Source: Symbiodinium natans (lineage: Eukaryota > Sar > Dinophyceae > Suessiales > Symbiodiniaceae). Taken from it: a stretch of DNA of 64,000 nt. The notes below the pieces were generated by a model that did not search any database, was not told where the DNA came from, and saw only the letters and a program-made list of their open reading frames with translations. The DNA lies in NCBI GenBank assembly GCA_905221605.1, contig CAJNDS010002427.1, positions 62,001 through 126,000 of the forward strand. The letters run 5' to 3'. This document shows positions 47,235 to 59,655 of this stretch, one piece after another. The translations under genes were made by a program, and so were the position numbers. Each line of letters begins with the position of its first letter. Position 1 is the first letter of the stretch.

Positions 47235-50200
47235 TTAGAAACAATCGCTTTCGCTTGGAGAACAAGCCTCCTGCCGCTGTACAAGTAGATCACAATACTC
47301 AGCTGCAGGTTGGAGCCTTGACTCCAAGCTCCTGCAGCGCGAAGCCCAAAACTGGTAGCGTGCCTCTGCTCGGAAGTCATCATGGAATGGGCTCCAAGTC
47401 CTCCCATCTCCGGCGAAAGCACTCTTCGGAAACGGAAGCGGATTGAAGACACAACACATCTCCTAGTACTTTTCAACGGCTGTAGACTGCAGACCGCTTC
47501 AGGCGCGGTCAGCTGTACTGGCCTGTGTGTCCAGTAGCCCGGAGGCCGGGGTTTCACCTTCGGAGTTTCAAAGCAGCAAAGGAAACACCAAAGAAAATTC
47601 ACCTGCTGAGTGATGACAGATGACATCGATCAAATCGATCAACTATTTCCGCGATGGCTTGAACGCTTGAAGTCCACCAGAATATGACCAAAGAATCTGA
47701 AATCTGTGCCCCTGGGCCTTGCTTCCGATGAGGAAGCAACTGGAACCCAGAGCGACCAGGACCGCCAGGAAAAGGAAGCCCTCAGGCCGCTGTGAGCGAT
47801 TTGTGAGCCTCACTACTTTGTGAGCCTCTCTTATTGTGAACTTGTGAACCTCTCGAGCATTCTCGAGGCCTGCAGCATCCGCTGCAGCCAGGGGTGGTCG
47901 TCTACGAAAAGTGCGGGGCCAACCTTCCCTCAACTTCATTCCTTCAACCCTTCTTCGGAACTCTGCCAACTGAGACTCTGCTAACTGAGAACATGGCCCC
48001 AAGAACAATCTCGAAGTGCCTGTCGGCGTCCACCTCGCACGAAGCACTTGCTGCTCTCCTGATTATTGTGTTCGTTCCGCACTCTACATGAGTGTCTGGC
48101 TCCGCGATTTTTCCCTTCAATCAAGAACCACTGGAGGCACTCGTACCGACTCCCACTTGGGGTGTGGTTAGGCCACAGCATTGCGGGTGAAGTCGCACCA
48201 CCCCATTGTCACGCTGCAAGGCGTGAAGTCAGTCGGCGTTCACATCACCAGTACGCGATTTTGAGCGAATCCCATATGTCACGCGCCTCATCGGCGATCA
48301 TTTCAGCAAGTGTTCGAAGTCAGGAATTCGACACCCACACTTGAGGAAAACTGCGATTCGGGCCTCATTTATGGATGTATTTTCGAATGTCAGCCTTACC
48401 GGTATCATTCAAGCAATGCTCGAAATCGGGAGTTTGACGCTTCCACCATAATTGAAGGATGTGTTTTGGGCGACTCTCCAATGCCACATAGGCATTACCT
48501 CAACATGTACAGATTGCTGTGCATTGCTGTGCTGTGCTGCAGTCTGCTGCAGAGGTTGCAGTTCTCGGCTTTCGGACCGCTGCTTCAGAGAACCGACACC
48601 TCCGTCCTCTTGCTTCTCTAAGTGGCTGAGCACACTGCAACTTTTTTGGAGCGATGATACCAGATGACCCAACACGGAGCCAACATGCCAACACAATGGA
48701 ACAACTATAAGTCTAGAAGTATAGAAGATGCAGTGACCAGGGGGGCACACCATGTTCTTGAGCAAGTCCACCGCACTGTCGCAATCTGGGTCGGCACTCG
48801 GCGGCTTTGCCACCTCTCGTTAATTTGGCAACATGAGGCAAAGCGTCTGCAGATGGTCAACACCAACCCTACACGGCTTTCACGAGATTGGAACCTGGCG
48901 GCTGGGATACCACCAGTCGTCATCACCGGGAGCCTTGCGCACCGCGCTCCCAGGCTCTCTCACTGCAGACACTTGCATCTTGCTGGCATGGACGGCTTGC
49001 TCAGGGGTGTACACTGGACAGCTTTCGGTGCTTGTCAACTTCTACTCAGCATTCCTCAAACGGCATGGGGAGATATCTCCGGAATCTGCTGGGCTCTGGC
49101 AGACCACACCCAATACAAACCCAGAATCCCAAGTCTGCCCCCCCTCCCCCGCAAAAGGATTGTCTTGCCCTGGCGACGTTTCGGTGCCGCCACGAGGAGC
49201 CCTGAGCAGGGAACAAGTTGAAGGCACAGGGGTCAAGCCGCTGATTGAGGCGGGGGGGGGGGGAATGGGGGGGGAGGGGGGGGATGCGGGTGCGGGGGGG
49301 GGGAGGGGGGGATGCGGGGTGGGGGGGTGGGGGGGGGTGGGGGTCTGTGGGCGGGGGGACGGGGGGGGGGGGGGGGGTGGTTTCAGGCAGTGCTTCTAAG
49401 GGCCAGGGACCACCTGGAGAAAAGCGAATATTAGAGGCAAGCAGCTGCATAAACTGAAGTTCGTTACTGAGGTCAAATGGCAACGGGCAAAAAGGATGAT
49501 GACTGCCGTGCCTCCTCTCGCAAGGCAGCAGCGTAGGGGGCCACCAAAAACACCTTGCTAGGAGACTCAACAACTCAAAGACCAGCACGTTCGGAAGGCC
49601 AGGGTGAGTTCAAAATGATGCCAGCAACTTTGTGACTTCTCGAAGCTGCTAACCACAACGCCATCAACAGCGAAAACTCCTGAACTCAGACCTAGTGCAC
49701 TCTCCATCACAGGGGGTCGCACCACCCAGCCTAGCAAAGCAATGCTGGCATCTCCCCCCAGGGCATGCCTGACTAGTTTCAAAGAGCTTTGTCGAACATG
49801 TTGAAGGAGTTTTGTGTACGTTGTTGAGAAAGCTTCGGGGAGCGATGCGCCCGCGCGCGCCTCATCCCCGAACTCCTTCAGAGGCTCCAGGCCATGCTTC
49901 TTGCAAGGAGCAACAAGGGGCAACACGCAAACACACGCAATTTAAATTTGCTGTGGACATGTTGGGGCATGTTGGCAATATCTCGAAGAGTAAAATTGAA
50001 TTTCTCTTGAGCGTCTAGGCTTGAGTCTCTCGTGTGTCCAAGTCTAAGAACTCGGCCAGGAAGTTTTGCTAGAGGTAGGCTGGAGAATCTATGCGTTTGG
50101 CAAACAACAATCCCTCTGGAGCCAAAGCAAATGGCAAGAGCGGCCTTGTTGCCTGGGCACATTGCTCTCACAAATTCATACATTGAAGCAAGGGCTTCCA

Positions 50201-51970
50201 CTCCAAAAGGCGGCGCCAAGATCCAGGCACACCTCAACAGCGGAACTGCGTTCTCCTCATTCAAGACCAAGTCCTGTGGAAGCAGGGTAGGCCAATCTTT
50301 AATGAACCGAACCAAAAAACAGGAGAGCAGACGGAAAACTGCTCACGACCGTGCTGCATGCCTCAGAGTAGATATAGTCCAAAGCTTGGGAGAAGAATGG
50401 CCACACCTGCACTAAGAGGAGGTATTTCATCGCAGTTGGTGCTACGAGTAGTCTTGCAGGCCTGCTCGGGCAAGATGTGTGACAGATCAGTCTCAAAGAC
50501 ACGGCCACAGCCACCTGGCACAGGAGCACAGGTCTTTCCGGCCCCCGCCCCCAACCCTGACCTGGTCGCACATGCTCACGATTTTTTTGGATTTTGGTTT
50601 GCGGCACCACTTGTTTTCGGACACACGTAGTCACTCGGACACGCTGGCGGGGACGCTCCCGGCACGCGCCAGACAATGCGATGGACTGCGATGGACGGAT
50701 TAACAGCCGCCGACCCTGCCCAAATGTTGGCATGATTGCTGGAGTGATGTTGGAACCTCCAGGCCCCAGGGGCGCTCTGTGTGTGTGTGTGCGTTGATGT
50801 ATGTATATACACATATATATATATATATAAATAGACTATTGATTTAGTCTGCATTACAAATCCCTCGGAGCCTTGACACCTACATCTATATATATATATA
50901 TATATACATACATACATACATACGTATATGCATATAGACACATGGACACACGTCATTTTGCTGTGCCTCCACCCAGCTCGTCGCACGTCCCGTCAGGTGC
51001 ATAGGTTCCAGCCTTGGGGCTTTGCGCTGATATCTTTATAGCTACTCGGGCCACATTGGCCACTTTGGCCTCCAAATCAATAGCCCTTTCAGGTGCAGGG
51101 GCATGTGCGCACCCAATGGCCAGCTGCTGGCCGGTCGTGAAAGCCTGGTTGGAAAGGTATCAGGCAAGAGGTTCCCATAGTTCTTGCACTTGGTCTGCAC
51201 AAAAGCTACTGCAGCTTCAACCTTGCTCAAGAGCATTCTCGGTCGTGCTGGAGGAAGGCACTGGGGATACTGGGGGAATCACGCTGCAGAGAAAAGCTGA
51301 AGCGCGTGGTCCATGGCCAGTCAAGACCTGAGGATGCTGAAAAGTCCGAAAGAAGGAAAAGAGCAAAGGAATAGCAAAGCAACAGCAGAGCAAAGAAATG
51401 GTCAAAGGGACGCCAAAACTCGAGGAATTCCTTTGGATTTCTGTCGGCCTTGTGAATGTGGAAGACCGTCAGGCCCAGTCGGAGCCTCCAGTCCTTGAAG
51501 TCTTGGGCATACGAGGAGGCCACGATTCATGAGTCAGGGAAGATGGGGTTGTTGCAGGATTTGGAGGAGTTGCGCTTTCATGCCCGAAGGTTTCTTGGCG
51601 GGGCTTTGCCCACCCTGCAGCCGCTCTTCAACGCGCGCCAGCCTGCGGCGGCATGCGGTTGTTGCATGTCGCTGGGTCTCGGGCACTGTGGAGCCCAGTG
51701 CGCCAAGATGGCAGCTCCTGCACTGGGCTGTGCCGATGAGCCGCACTCACGGGAATACCGATAGCACAGAAACAACAGTAAACCAGACCTGGGCCCTGTG
51801 GAATTCAGACTCGAAACGGTTGCGGCCCTATTTGTGCCAAGCGCTGCTCCGTGTCTGCATCGGACGGGAGCTCTGGAAAAGGCACATCCACGCGAGGTGA
51901 TGGCTTCACCTAGCAAATCTTCAGGCATCACACCAAGGTGTACGATAATCGTACCTTGCAAGGAAGACAT
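47235..51970 (-). CDS. Dense run of exon candidates, one or more unknown genes
   Basis: Protein-like minus-strand segments follow each other closely: 51890-51970 (ATG start, then TIIVHLGVMPEDLLGEAITS), 51395-51523 (YAQDFKDWRLRLGLTVFHIH), 51110-51236 (VEAAVAFVQTKCKNYGNLLP), 50350-50560 (ETDLSHILPEQACKTTRST, MKYLLLVQVWPFFSQALDYI), 50070-50315 (NAVPLLRCAWILAPPFGVEA), 49620-49926 (LKLVRHALGGDASIALLGWV), 49430-49550 (PFDLSNELQFMQLLASNIRF), 48560-48813 (SADPDCDSAVDLLKNMVCPP), 48255-48310 (LAEMIADEARDIWDSLKIAY), 47985-48030 (VDADRHFEIVLGAMFSVS), 47650-47890 (a possible membrane helix GFLFLAVLVALGSSCFLIGS) and 47235-47420 (FHDDFRAEARYQFWASRCRS). Most sit after AG and before GT, GC or GA. No domain was recognised. 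The run could be the N-terminal part of the PARP gene or a separate gene. Confidence 0.45.
49248..49382. repeat. G-rich low-complexity tract
   Basis: About 135 bp of G runs broken by A, T or C on the plus strand, lying between two exon candidates. It has strong G-quadruplex potential. The Gly-rich and Pro-rich open frames over it are artefacts. Confidence 0.9.
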
Positions 51971-52406
51971 TTAAACCAGGACGTGTTGACTCAGTATTGA
52001 CGTCCAATGAGCCTAGGTGTTCAAGAACCCTTCCAAAGGCCAGCCTGCCACATGCCTGGTGTTGGCAACGGGGGTATCATCGCGGCCTCAGGAACACAGT
52101 CGAGATTAGGAGAAACCTTGCTGGAAAACATGCACAGTTCCGCAGCTATGGTCAAAAAGGAAGAAAGGGTCTCGAGGGAGCTTGGGCACGAGGGCAAGTT
52201 TAGTCACTGCACATCCTAGGCCTAAACTTAAGCTGGAAAATGCCGAACTGACCCCCGTTTCAAACCCGGAGTCTCCCGGCCTCCACCGACAGGCCCGACA
52301 TCGGCTTCAGGGCTTCTGGTAAATTGAGTCCGCGCGTTTGAAACCGTTCAGTGTGGCCCGTGGCTCCAGGGCTTTGAAGGCATCTTGGCAATACTCTCGA
52401 ACTAAT

Positions 52407-52823
52407 TTATACCTCCTTGCGGTTCTGGTGTGGTTCCGGTTCTGTAGCTTTATGGTTCAGTAAAGGCCGCTCGACGCCTACAATGGAACTGACAGGTTCT
52501 TGCAATTGCCACCCGGAGCCACGAGCCGAGTCCTCGCAGGGGGGAAGCGAAGCAATCACGCCATCTGCCTCGATTTGCCTCAAAATTGCCTCAAATTGCC
52601 TCAACCATCCTACTGAATTCTCAAACCATCCTAAACTGAAGTCCTGTCCAAAGCAGAAACTATGCAGAGTAGTTCGTCGCGACTGCCCGTCCTCGAGGTT
52701 GGAGTTGGAGTTGACGATGGAGTGGTGCAAGAAGAGTTGTGGTTGCGTTGCGTGTCGTAACAACTGCTTGCACTCTTCGATGTGGTTGCTGCTTTCGCCT
52801 ACCTGAAACTTCTTCAAAATCAA
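52407..52823 (-). CDS. Possible exon or exons, product unknown
   Basis: A 138-codon minus-strand frame has reasonable composition, best in the middle (NSVGWLRQFEAILRQIEADG). A plus-strand frame of nearly the same length overlaps it. It resembles nothing I know. Confidence 0.28.
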   Translation of the reverse strand: MILKKFQVGESSNHIEECKQLLRHATQPQLFLHHSIVNSNSNLEDGQSRRTTLHSFCFGQDFSLGWFENSVGWLRQFEAILRQIEADGVIASLPPCEDSARGSGWQLQEPVSSIVGVERPLLNHKATEPEPHQNRKEV

Positions 52824-53589
52824 GTTGCACTCCCGTACTCTCTACTCCCCTTCACTAGCATACTGTAGGGGTCTTGGTGCATTGGCCGTCTTTACGCTGG
52901 CGTAATTCGTGCTAGTTTGTGCGTTGCTGCGCACCCTGTTCTGTGGCCCCTGTGGGCTGTGGGCTGTGGCTCGGTGTGTGTGTTGAAAGGTCTAAGCCCG
53001 CTGACAGCAAAGCTGCCGAAGCGGAAAGGCCACAGCGTTTCGCTGCGGTGGCTCGTCAGAGGCCATCACGGCTGTCCTGAAAGAGGGAATAACGATAATA
53101 ACGATCCCAAGCAAAGAAGCATAAGCCGGCAATTCAGAGAAATTCAGAGCAAGGCATGGGAGCTCTCTTGGGATTCAGGTCTGAGGGGCTGACAAGGCGA
53201 CAAGGCCAAGTGACACAGAAAGATGCAGACTGCCTTGGCTGCGCGCAACTCAGGAAGCGGTTGTACAAACAAAAGACATTTTCACAGCTGAAGACGCACC
53301 ACTAATCCTTGTGAGACAAGGTGCCGCTTCAGGCTCGACGCTCCTCAGCCAAACATCTCTCAACTACAGTGTGCAGTTGTGCCAATCCTCGCATCAGCAA
53401 GTTCTACTACTTGCGAGTACCTCCATTTGCATGCATCATGCATATAATCCTGTTTAGTCACAAATCGCGATCTGCTGTTAGCATCCTCGGAGCTTACGTG
53501 TTCAAAACTCAGAGCTCAGGGTTTCAGACCTTTCGTGTAGGAAACCAAACGCAGCTGTGTTTTGCTACGTCTTTCGAAGCCGGGCGCTT

Positions 53590-53945
53590 TAGCTTTCCCG
53601 GGACAGACTCAAAACGTGCCGACTTGAAATTGTTGTTTGGACACATTACCACCTACGTCATGCGTTTTCCCGTCGCACATTGTGGCCTGCCAGGTGTTCC
53701 GGACTCCATCATGCGTTTCCTGTAAGAAAAACCGAAAACGCGGGTTGCGAACTTCTTTCCAAGCATAACGGCCTGCGTCATGCGTTTCTTGACAGAAACT
53801 TCCCAAAACGCGTCAGTTTCAAATTGCGCCCTCCACACATTACAGCCTCCATCGTGCATCTTCCCACGGGAAACCTACAAAGGAGTTGGTTGCGAAATGC
53901 ACCTTTCCACGCTTGACGGCCTGCAGCGTGCGTTGTCCTAAGAAG
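53590..53945. repeat. Diverged tandem repeat, about 75-bp period, 4-5 copies
   Basis: A module with CATTAC/CATTGTGGCC/CATAACGGCC followed by (G/C)(T/A)CATGCGTTT or GTGCGTT and a later AAACGCG or AAATTG stretch recurs at about 53641, 53678, 53764, 53836 and 53907. Copies are clearly related but differ by many substitutions. Open frames across it repeat too and are not evidence of a gene. Confidence 0.6.
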
Positions 53946-54447
53946 GAAACACATGAAACACAAAACGTGCCATTGTATGGCAAAACTGAGAGCTCAATGC
54001 TCTGCGGGAGGTGCGAGTCGGCGTTGATAGGCTTTGATCTTTTAGTCTTTGCTGTTACAAACCACCCCCCCCCCCCCCCCCCCCACGCCCGATATCAAAA
54101 CAATTTTGCCCCGGACCCCATTGTAACATTAGCGAGGGGCGGCAGTTGTGGGGGCCGTCGACTTGTTGGAAGGGATCCTTTAGCATGTCAGCGCCGCAAT
54201 GGTATACTGCTGCAGTCTATATTTGGAGGCGAGGATGTTCAGCTTAAGCAGCCGCTGTTGATTAGGGCTGTGCCTTTAAATTACATGCTACCAGCCAAGC
54301 CAAGGGTCTGAGTGCCGGCATCTGACGAAAACATGGCAGAATGATTTGAGCCAGGGAGGACAGCAACGGGCGCCAGTTTACCGTGAACATGCTTTGGACC
54401 ATAGATGATCAAAGCAGGGATCTGGGTGATTCTCTAATCTTGCCAGC
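53946..54447. other. No supported gene; C(20) run
   Basis: A run of about 20 C lies at about 54064-54084. Nothing else stands out. Confidence 0.4.
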
Positions 54448-55420
54448 TTACATGGAATGCTGTGTTCTACATGCGGCATGCCACTGCCAGAGCGCGGCAG
54501 CATTGCCCCGAGAACGGCCATGCATCTTGTCCAGTATTCTGACACCCAACCCGATGTAATCTAGTCTAAAGTCAGCGCAATCGGCATCCCAGCCGAAAGT
54601 CCGCACGATCGGCATCCCAGCCTGCTTTCCCTTGTGGTCGAACTGCCTGGCGCCACTCTTCTCGTCCTTGGTCCCCCAATGGCCCAAGCCCTCGAGCTAT
54701 GCGGAGGCTGAGGCCAGGCACCAAGGGCCCATCTGCTCCAAACCCATCCCGCAACCACTCTGAAAGCCATTCTCGAAGCACTCTTCCTGTCACTTTCTCT
54801 GTCACTCTTGTTACTTTCTCGCCCTCTTGCTGGCTCTTGTTTGCGATGCCGAGGCTGTGTACGCATAGGCGTTGCTTGGCAAGACCGAACTCTGTCTCAC
54901 CTGGACCCGGGCGTAGAACACAATGGCCCCCTTCACCTCCAACGACAATCTGCAGTCCCGGTCTCGAAGTGTGCAGCCGAACAACCGAATTCTGTGCTTA
55001 CATGGCTTGCAGATGGGTTGAGCTTTGAGTCTAGGCACATGACCGAAATACACGACTTTCTCCAAAACTGGCCAGGGAGGTCCAGTCTGCTGACTTCAGC
55101 TCATACACGAGTAGGAAGCAGTTTCAATGTCGGAGCTTTTCAGTTTGAGGTGATTTTGCGTTTAGCCGTAAAACCAACTTGTTTTCGCTTGTGTGGGCAA
55201 ACCAGGCCGATCTCCAGGCACCTCCTCCTGCAGAGCGGCTCGGAGGTCACCAGGAGCATCCGTAGCGATGAAGACCTGCCAGGGTGATGCAGGGTTCAGG
55301 ATTTGATGGCAGGGGCTTGATCTGTTGCGGCAAGAACACGCAAGAACCGAGAGCCCGCCTGCTTCAACCCTTCCCTCAGTGCGGCAGGGTCAGGCTGGAC
55401 ACCGTTGATCACATCATTGC
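54448..55420 (-). CDS. Exon candidates, one glycosyltransferase-like
   Basis: Gene order: about 55305-55410 (ALREGLKQAGSRFLRVLAAT, ending at a stop); exon 55222-55275, bounded by GCAG|G and GAG|GT, encoding VFIATDAPGDLRAALQEE; 54820-55000 (RLSLEVKGAIVFYARVQVRQ); and 54470-54620 (LGVRILDKMHGRSRGNAAAL), preceded by two copies of a ten-residue WDAD(R/C)ADFR motif. The (V/I)F(I/L)ATD plus acidic/helical continuation is seen in fucosyltransferase-type glycosyltransferases. This is inference from one short motif. Confidence 0.35.
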
Positions 55421-56654
55421 CACACGGTCACATCTGTGGAAGAATGCTGTGGCCCAGTTGGTCTGGCCGGTTGGGCTAGATCAACTTAGTTGCGCTCCTG
55501 GTAACAATCTCTGAAGCCCAGGTCCCTTGAAATCCCAGAAACACTCCAAGGCCAAAACGCTGATTTAACTTCTTGCAGCTACGTACCACCCCTGAAGCTG
55601 GCGAGTTTCACACGCCTTTTTTATGAGGCAGTGAGACAACATCTTCATGAAAATTGTGGGTGGGGGGTGGGGGCGGGGGAAGGGGAGCTCTATGTGTTCT
55701 TAGAAAACCTGAAAACCTCTGCTCCCTCCATCTTCAGCAGGAAACCTCCTTTCCTCTATTTTCATTCGAAACCCGTACTATTTTTCTTGCATCAGAGGCC
55801 TCTATGTTTGATTTGGAAATCGTTTATGTTTTCTCTTCGTAAAAGATAACTTTTACTCCTCCATCTTTTTTGTGCAGTTCCTCTACAAAGGTACCCTACC
55901 TCCATGTCCTCCATATGCTGACAGGAGAAATCCTCTACTTCCGCAACTAGTTCATGTACTTTGTATTTCATCGCTTATGAGGAAAACTTCCCTTTTTTGT
56001 TTATGTGTGCAAGTCCCACAGTAGAAAAAGGGTTTAACCTACGGTCTCACAACACGAATCTAAGGTAGGCTTTGGGGTCTGGGGTTCCGGGTTGGCTGTC
56101 GGATTTGGACTTCCGGGTTCATATGTGTCTGCGCTTCGCGTGATCCCCTCAACCCACCGCGAACCTACCAAAGTGCAACCCCTACAACTTGCCTACAACC
56201 TGGAGGGAGGGGCGGGGGTTGCGCGAATGTTGGCGCATACGGGTTTGGGTTTGGGATTAGGGGTGTTGGAGTTGTCTTGACTGGTCTTGGATGGTCTGGG
56301 GCTGGTTTTAGCGTGTCGTGTACAGTCGGGAGTCCGTGGGATCATCTGACGTGCCCCCCGAGTGGTCTTGGAGGGTCTGGCGCTGTTCACTCGTCTATGC
56401 CCGCATGATACCGGTACTTCGAAAAAAACCTTCAAGAGCTCACAGGGGGATCTTGCCGCAGCGCTTGCAATGTGGCCTGATTGGCAAGTTTTCCGTTGAC
56501 AAGATGCTGGTTTAAGTTTTCTTGGACGCTTCTCAGACAACGCAAGCCTACTAAAGTCGCCGGAACAAGTTTCCGCGCGTGCGCGAACCACATTATGCAT
56601 GTTCTACCGTGCCACACTCCCCCCCCCCCTCCACTTTATTTCTAGCCACGCGAT

Positions 56655-57352
56655 CTTGCTATAAAGAACGCCAGCCATGCTATCAAGAGTAATTGCTTCA
56701 ACAAAAACATGTGAATCCTGTCAAATACGGTGCTAAAGCATTGTGTTTGAGTTCAAAGCAGGCGTGGGGGCGCTTTGACGACACGCGGAGTTGCTTCGGA
56801 GAAAATTTGAACTCTTTTCGCTAGACGAGCATCGCGATTGCAAATCGGGGTCTGCGCTCCCCGGCCCCACTTTTCAAACAGTTCGAGCTTCGGTTGATGG
56901 AGGAAATCTTGCGCCGCTTAATGAAGAACAGGTGACACGACACATGAGGATGACCCCGCGCCCCCTTTTTAACATTGACGATGATGGACACCGAGGTGGC
57001 GCAAGATTTTTGTCATTGGAACCCACGGCACTTCCGGGATCAACATTAAAAAAGGGGGCGTGGGGTCTCTACTTTGCTTGGCCATTTAAAGCGGTGCAAG
57101 ATTTCCTCCATCAACAGCTGCTCTGGACGCAGTCAAGAGGAGTTGCTCAAAAAGCATATGAATCCTCCTAACCCGTCCTCGAGCATTACGCTTCCACATG
57201 AAGGTGCGGCTGCAGCCCCAGGACCCGCCCCACCCCCCCCCCCACCCACACCACAGACTGGTCGCTTGCTTTTGAAAAAGGCCGTACAAGCTTCCTTTGA
57301 AGAACATCATGCCATCAAAGGAAAATAATTTCAACAACACGTGAGTCCTGTC
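56655..57352. repeat. Set of direct and inverted repeat modules
   Basis: A module of about 65 bp ending TTCAACAAAAACATGTGAATCCTGTC near 56655-56722 recurs, diverged, at about 57290-57352, and its last part recurs near 57146-57168. A second module, GTTGATGGAGGAAATCTTGC at 56891-56910, occurs inverted at about 57093-57112. No transposase frame is present. It could be a non-autonomous element or old local duplications. Confidence 0.5.
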
Positions 57353-57360
57353 CAAACTCG

Positions 57361-58181
57361 TCACGCTTGCGCACGCTGGCTACTTTGGCTCTGTCCGACA
57401 TCGTCGGATTCAGCCAGGTCTGCAAGGATCACATCGAACAATTCTTCCTGGCTCAATAAGTTGCATCCTTTCGCCTGCAGCTCAGCACTTCGGCTGAGTC
57501 CTCGCACATTTCTTTGATGGCCGGACACGAAGAGTCGAAGAGATGGAATCTTGGCCGGAATTGGCCGCGCGGTTAAGATGCCCATCGAGCGCGGGTTCTC
57601 CCACCGGGCGTCACAGCCTCGGACATATTCTGCAAAGTCTTCCAAGTGAATCAGCTCTGGAAATATGGTCTGCGACTCCAGGTTCTTCCAGTCAAGACGG
57701 AACAGAGATTTAAGCATTCGACCGAAGACCGCACAGACGGTTGACCAGGCGTGCGCGCTGTAACCCATTGCTTCTGCACATCATAGTCTTCGGAGTCCTT
57801 CAGCACAATCAACATTTGCGCTCGGCGTGCAATTCCTCTTGTAAATCCGCGGCTGCACGCCGCGCGTCTCTCGCATCGTTTTTCGGCCAAACCATGATCG
57901 CCGCCCCACTGAACGTAGTTCTCGATCATCTGCAATAAACTCTGTGACGCACACGCACGCATTTTCACGCTGCCCCGCCCGCAACAGAAGTCGCACAACC
58001 CCTGCTCCAAGCCCGACTCCTGTTGGTTGCGCTGTGTTTCGAAAGCATGCTGCAGCTGCAAAGCTGCACATATTGCTTGGGGCGAGGTCAAGAAGTCCTT
58101 GAGCTCTTGGTCTTTCGCGAAGACGCCGTCCTTGTCGATGTCCCGCGCTGACTTATATATTCTGCAGCTGGCATAGGTCAC
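57361..58181 (-). CDS. C-terminal part of an unknown protein with an EF-hand-like loop
   Basis: Two strongly protein-like frames overlap around 57.75 kb and must be joined by splicing. The upstream one (57.8-58.18 kb) begins with ARDIDKDGVFAKDQELKDFL. This looks like an EF-hand calcium-binding loop with D, D, D and G in place, but Gln instead of Glu/Asp at position 12. It continues to LLQMIENYVQWGGDHGLAEK. The downstream one (57361-57768) contains WKNLESQTIFPELIHLEDFA and ends EELFDVILADLAESDDV...QA before a TAG-type stop. The join is probably at a CAG or AAG acceptor near 57772. EF-hand tails like this occur on dinoflagellate ion channels and kinases, and I cannot choose between them. Confidence 0.55.
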
Positions 58182-59465
58182 GCTATGTTCTCAGTCCTAA
58201 AACAGGCCATTTTTTGCCAAGGCACTGTCAATAGCCCTGGGGTCCTCAAAGCGAGGCAGCTGGCCTCCACCCGCTTCCAACCTATGCACTCAATCATCCG
58301 CGTTCTCAGACCATACGGCTTCCGGCCAGAAATGCCTGCACAAAGCCAAGAATCAAGAATACAAGAACGAACAAACACTACTCAGCACGGTACGACTTTG
58401 CTCCCGCATATTCAGGACGGTCCGTTTCGAAGTTGAGGCACGTTGCTAAGATGCACCATGTCCCGGTTGCAATCGCTAATCCAGCTATCAAGATGCTCCT
58501 GCTGTGATAAACGAAAAACCACGAGGAAGCTAGAAACAAAACAAAAAGGCCGTGAACAGACGCTGGGGGAAGAACAAGACAAGAAGATGGAAAAATCTAA
58601 GCCGAATCACCGCGTTGGGGAGAAACCTAGATGCCAAACAGACACCGAGGGTTGTGCGGAACAGGCGCAAGCCAGCTGCCAAGCAGCCCGATGCAAAACG
58701 CAGGCTGCTCGGTGCCTTCTGAGGTGACTCTGGCCAGGCGACAATCTGGGTATGCCGAGTTCAATTGTTGTCCGTTCTGGTGTTAAGAGGCGCTGGTGCC
58801 AGTGCTGGGCCCCTCATTCGTAAGTCGCGGGGCGCAACAACGCAAAATCCTTGACCACCCCGCCTCTCCTCCATTGTGAGGCCAAAAAGGCCAAGCCGGG
58901 GGAATAAGTGTACGGCCTTTTTTGACACCTTCGATCGTGCTATCGGGCCGTGTTTTGCGGGAGTTAATTGAGCAACAAAATCCTGCGAGCACGGCTTCAA
59001 AAAAGGGAGGGGGGCTGCCCCATGTGTACGCAATGCTACTTTTTCTCTCGTTCTGTCCTGACTTTCGCTCGTCCTTCTTTCTGCATATCGCTTTTACTTG
59101 TTTGTTTTCTTTCGTTTTTGCTTGCTGCTATTCTGTGTTTTGTTTCTTGAGTATTTCTGTCTGGCTGTCCTTGTCTCATTCTCTTGTTCTGTCTTTCTGC
59201 ATTTTGCTTCAAGCCTTTCTTTTGCCGGGGCAAATCATCCCCCAACCTCCTCCCCTCAACAAAGGTCAAATACGGTTCAACAAATAAAGCTTCAAAACAA
59301 ATGGGGGGGGCCTATTTCAATTGCCCATGGCCCTGGCACGAACGAAACAGCTCAGCTGCTAGCTGCTCCAGCACCTCGTTCAGCTTCCTGAGCGTGGTCA
59401 GATATTAGGCATGATGCGAATCAGGTCTCGAAAGCATCAAGAACTCACCAGTTGACCAAATTGAC
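58182..59465. other. No supported gene
   Basis: No convincing exon was seen on either strand. The plus strand at 59040-59220 is T-rich with TTTCT/TGTCT runs. Confidence 0.4.
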
Positions 59466-59655
59466 TTAAAACCAGTCGAGCATCAGAGCTATGTTGGACA
59501 CGTCTGGGGTGGTCTTCTCCCGGGCCCTCAGGAAGTCCTGCAACTCGTGGCAACTCATGGGCCTAAACACTTTTGAAAGGCTCCGAAGCGCGCGGTCCGT
59601 TCGCCGGCAGTGCGCCGCCAAGTACTTCTCGCCCCCGAAGGCATTCTGAATGAAC
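59466..59655 (-). CDS. Terminal exon of an unknown, possibly glycosyltransferase, gene
   Basis: After a CTGGAG|G acceptor, 63 codons stay open to a TAA. They read FIQNAFGGEKYLAAHCRRTD, then SCHELQDFLRAREKTTPD, and end MLDWF. The composition is clearly that of a real protein. The Y-L-x-x-H-x-R-R-x-D stretch recalls the GDP-fucose site of O-fucosyltransferase-type enzymes. That is inference from a single motif, and such motifs are usually not in the last exon. Confidence 0.5.

Noticed and set aside
49046-49588. 180-codon minus-strand frame rich in Pro
   Set aside because: The centre is the antisense of the G-rich tract. Only its first part (about 49430-49550) looks like an exon.
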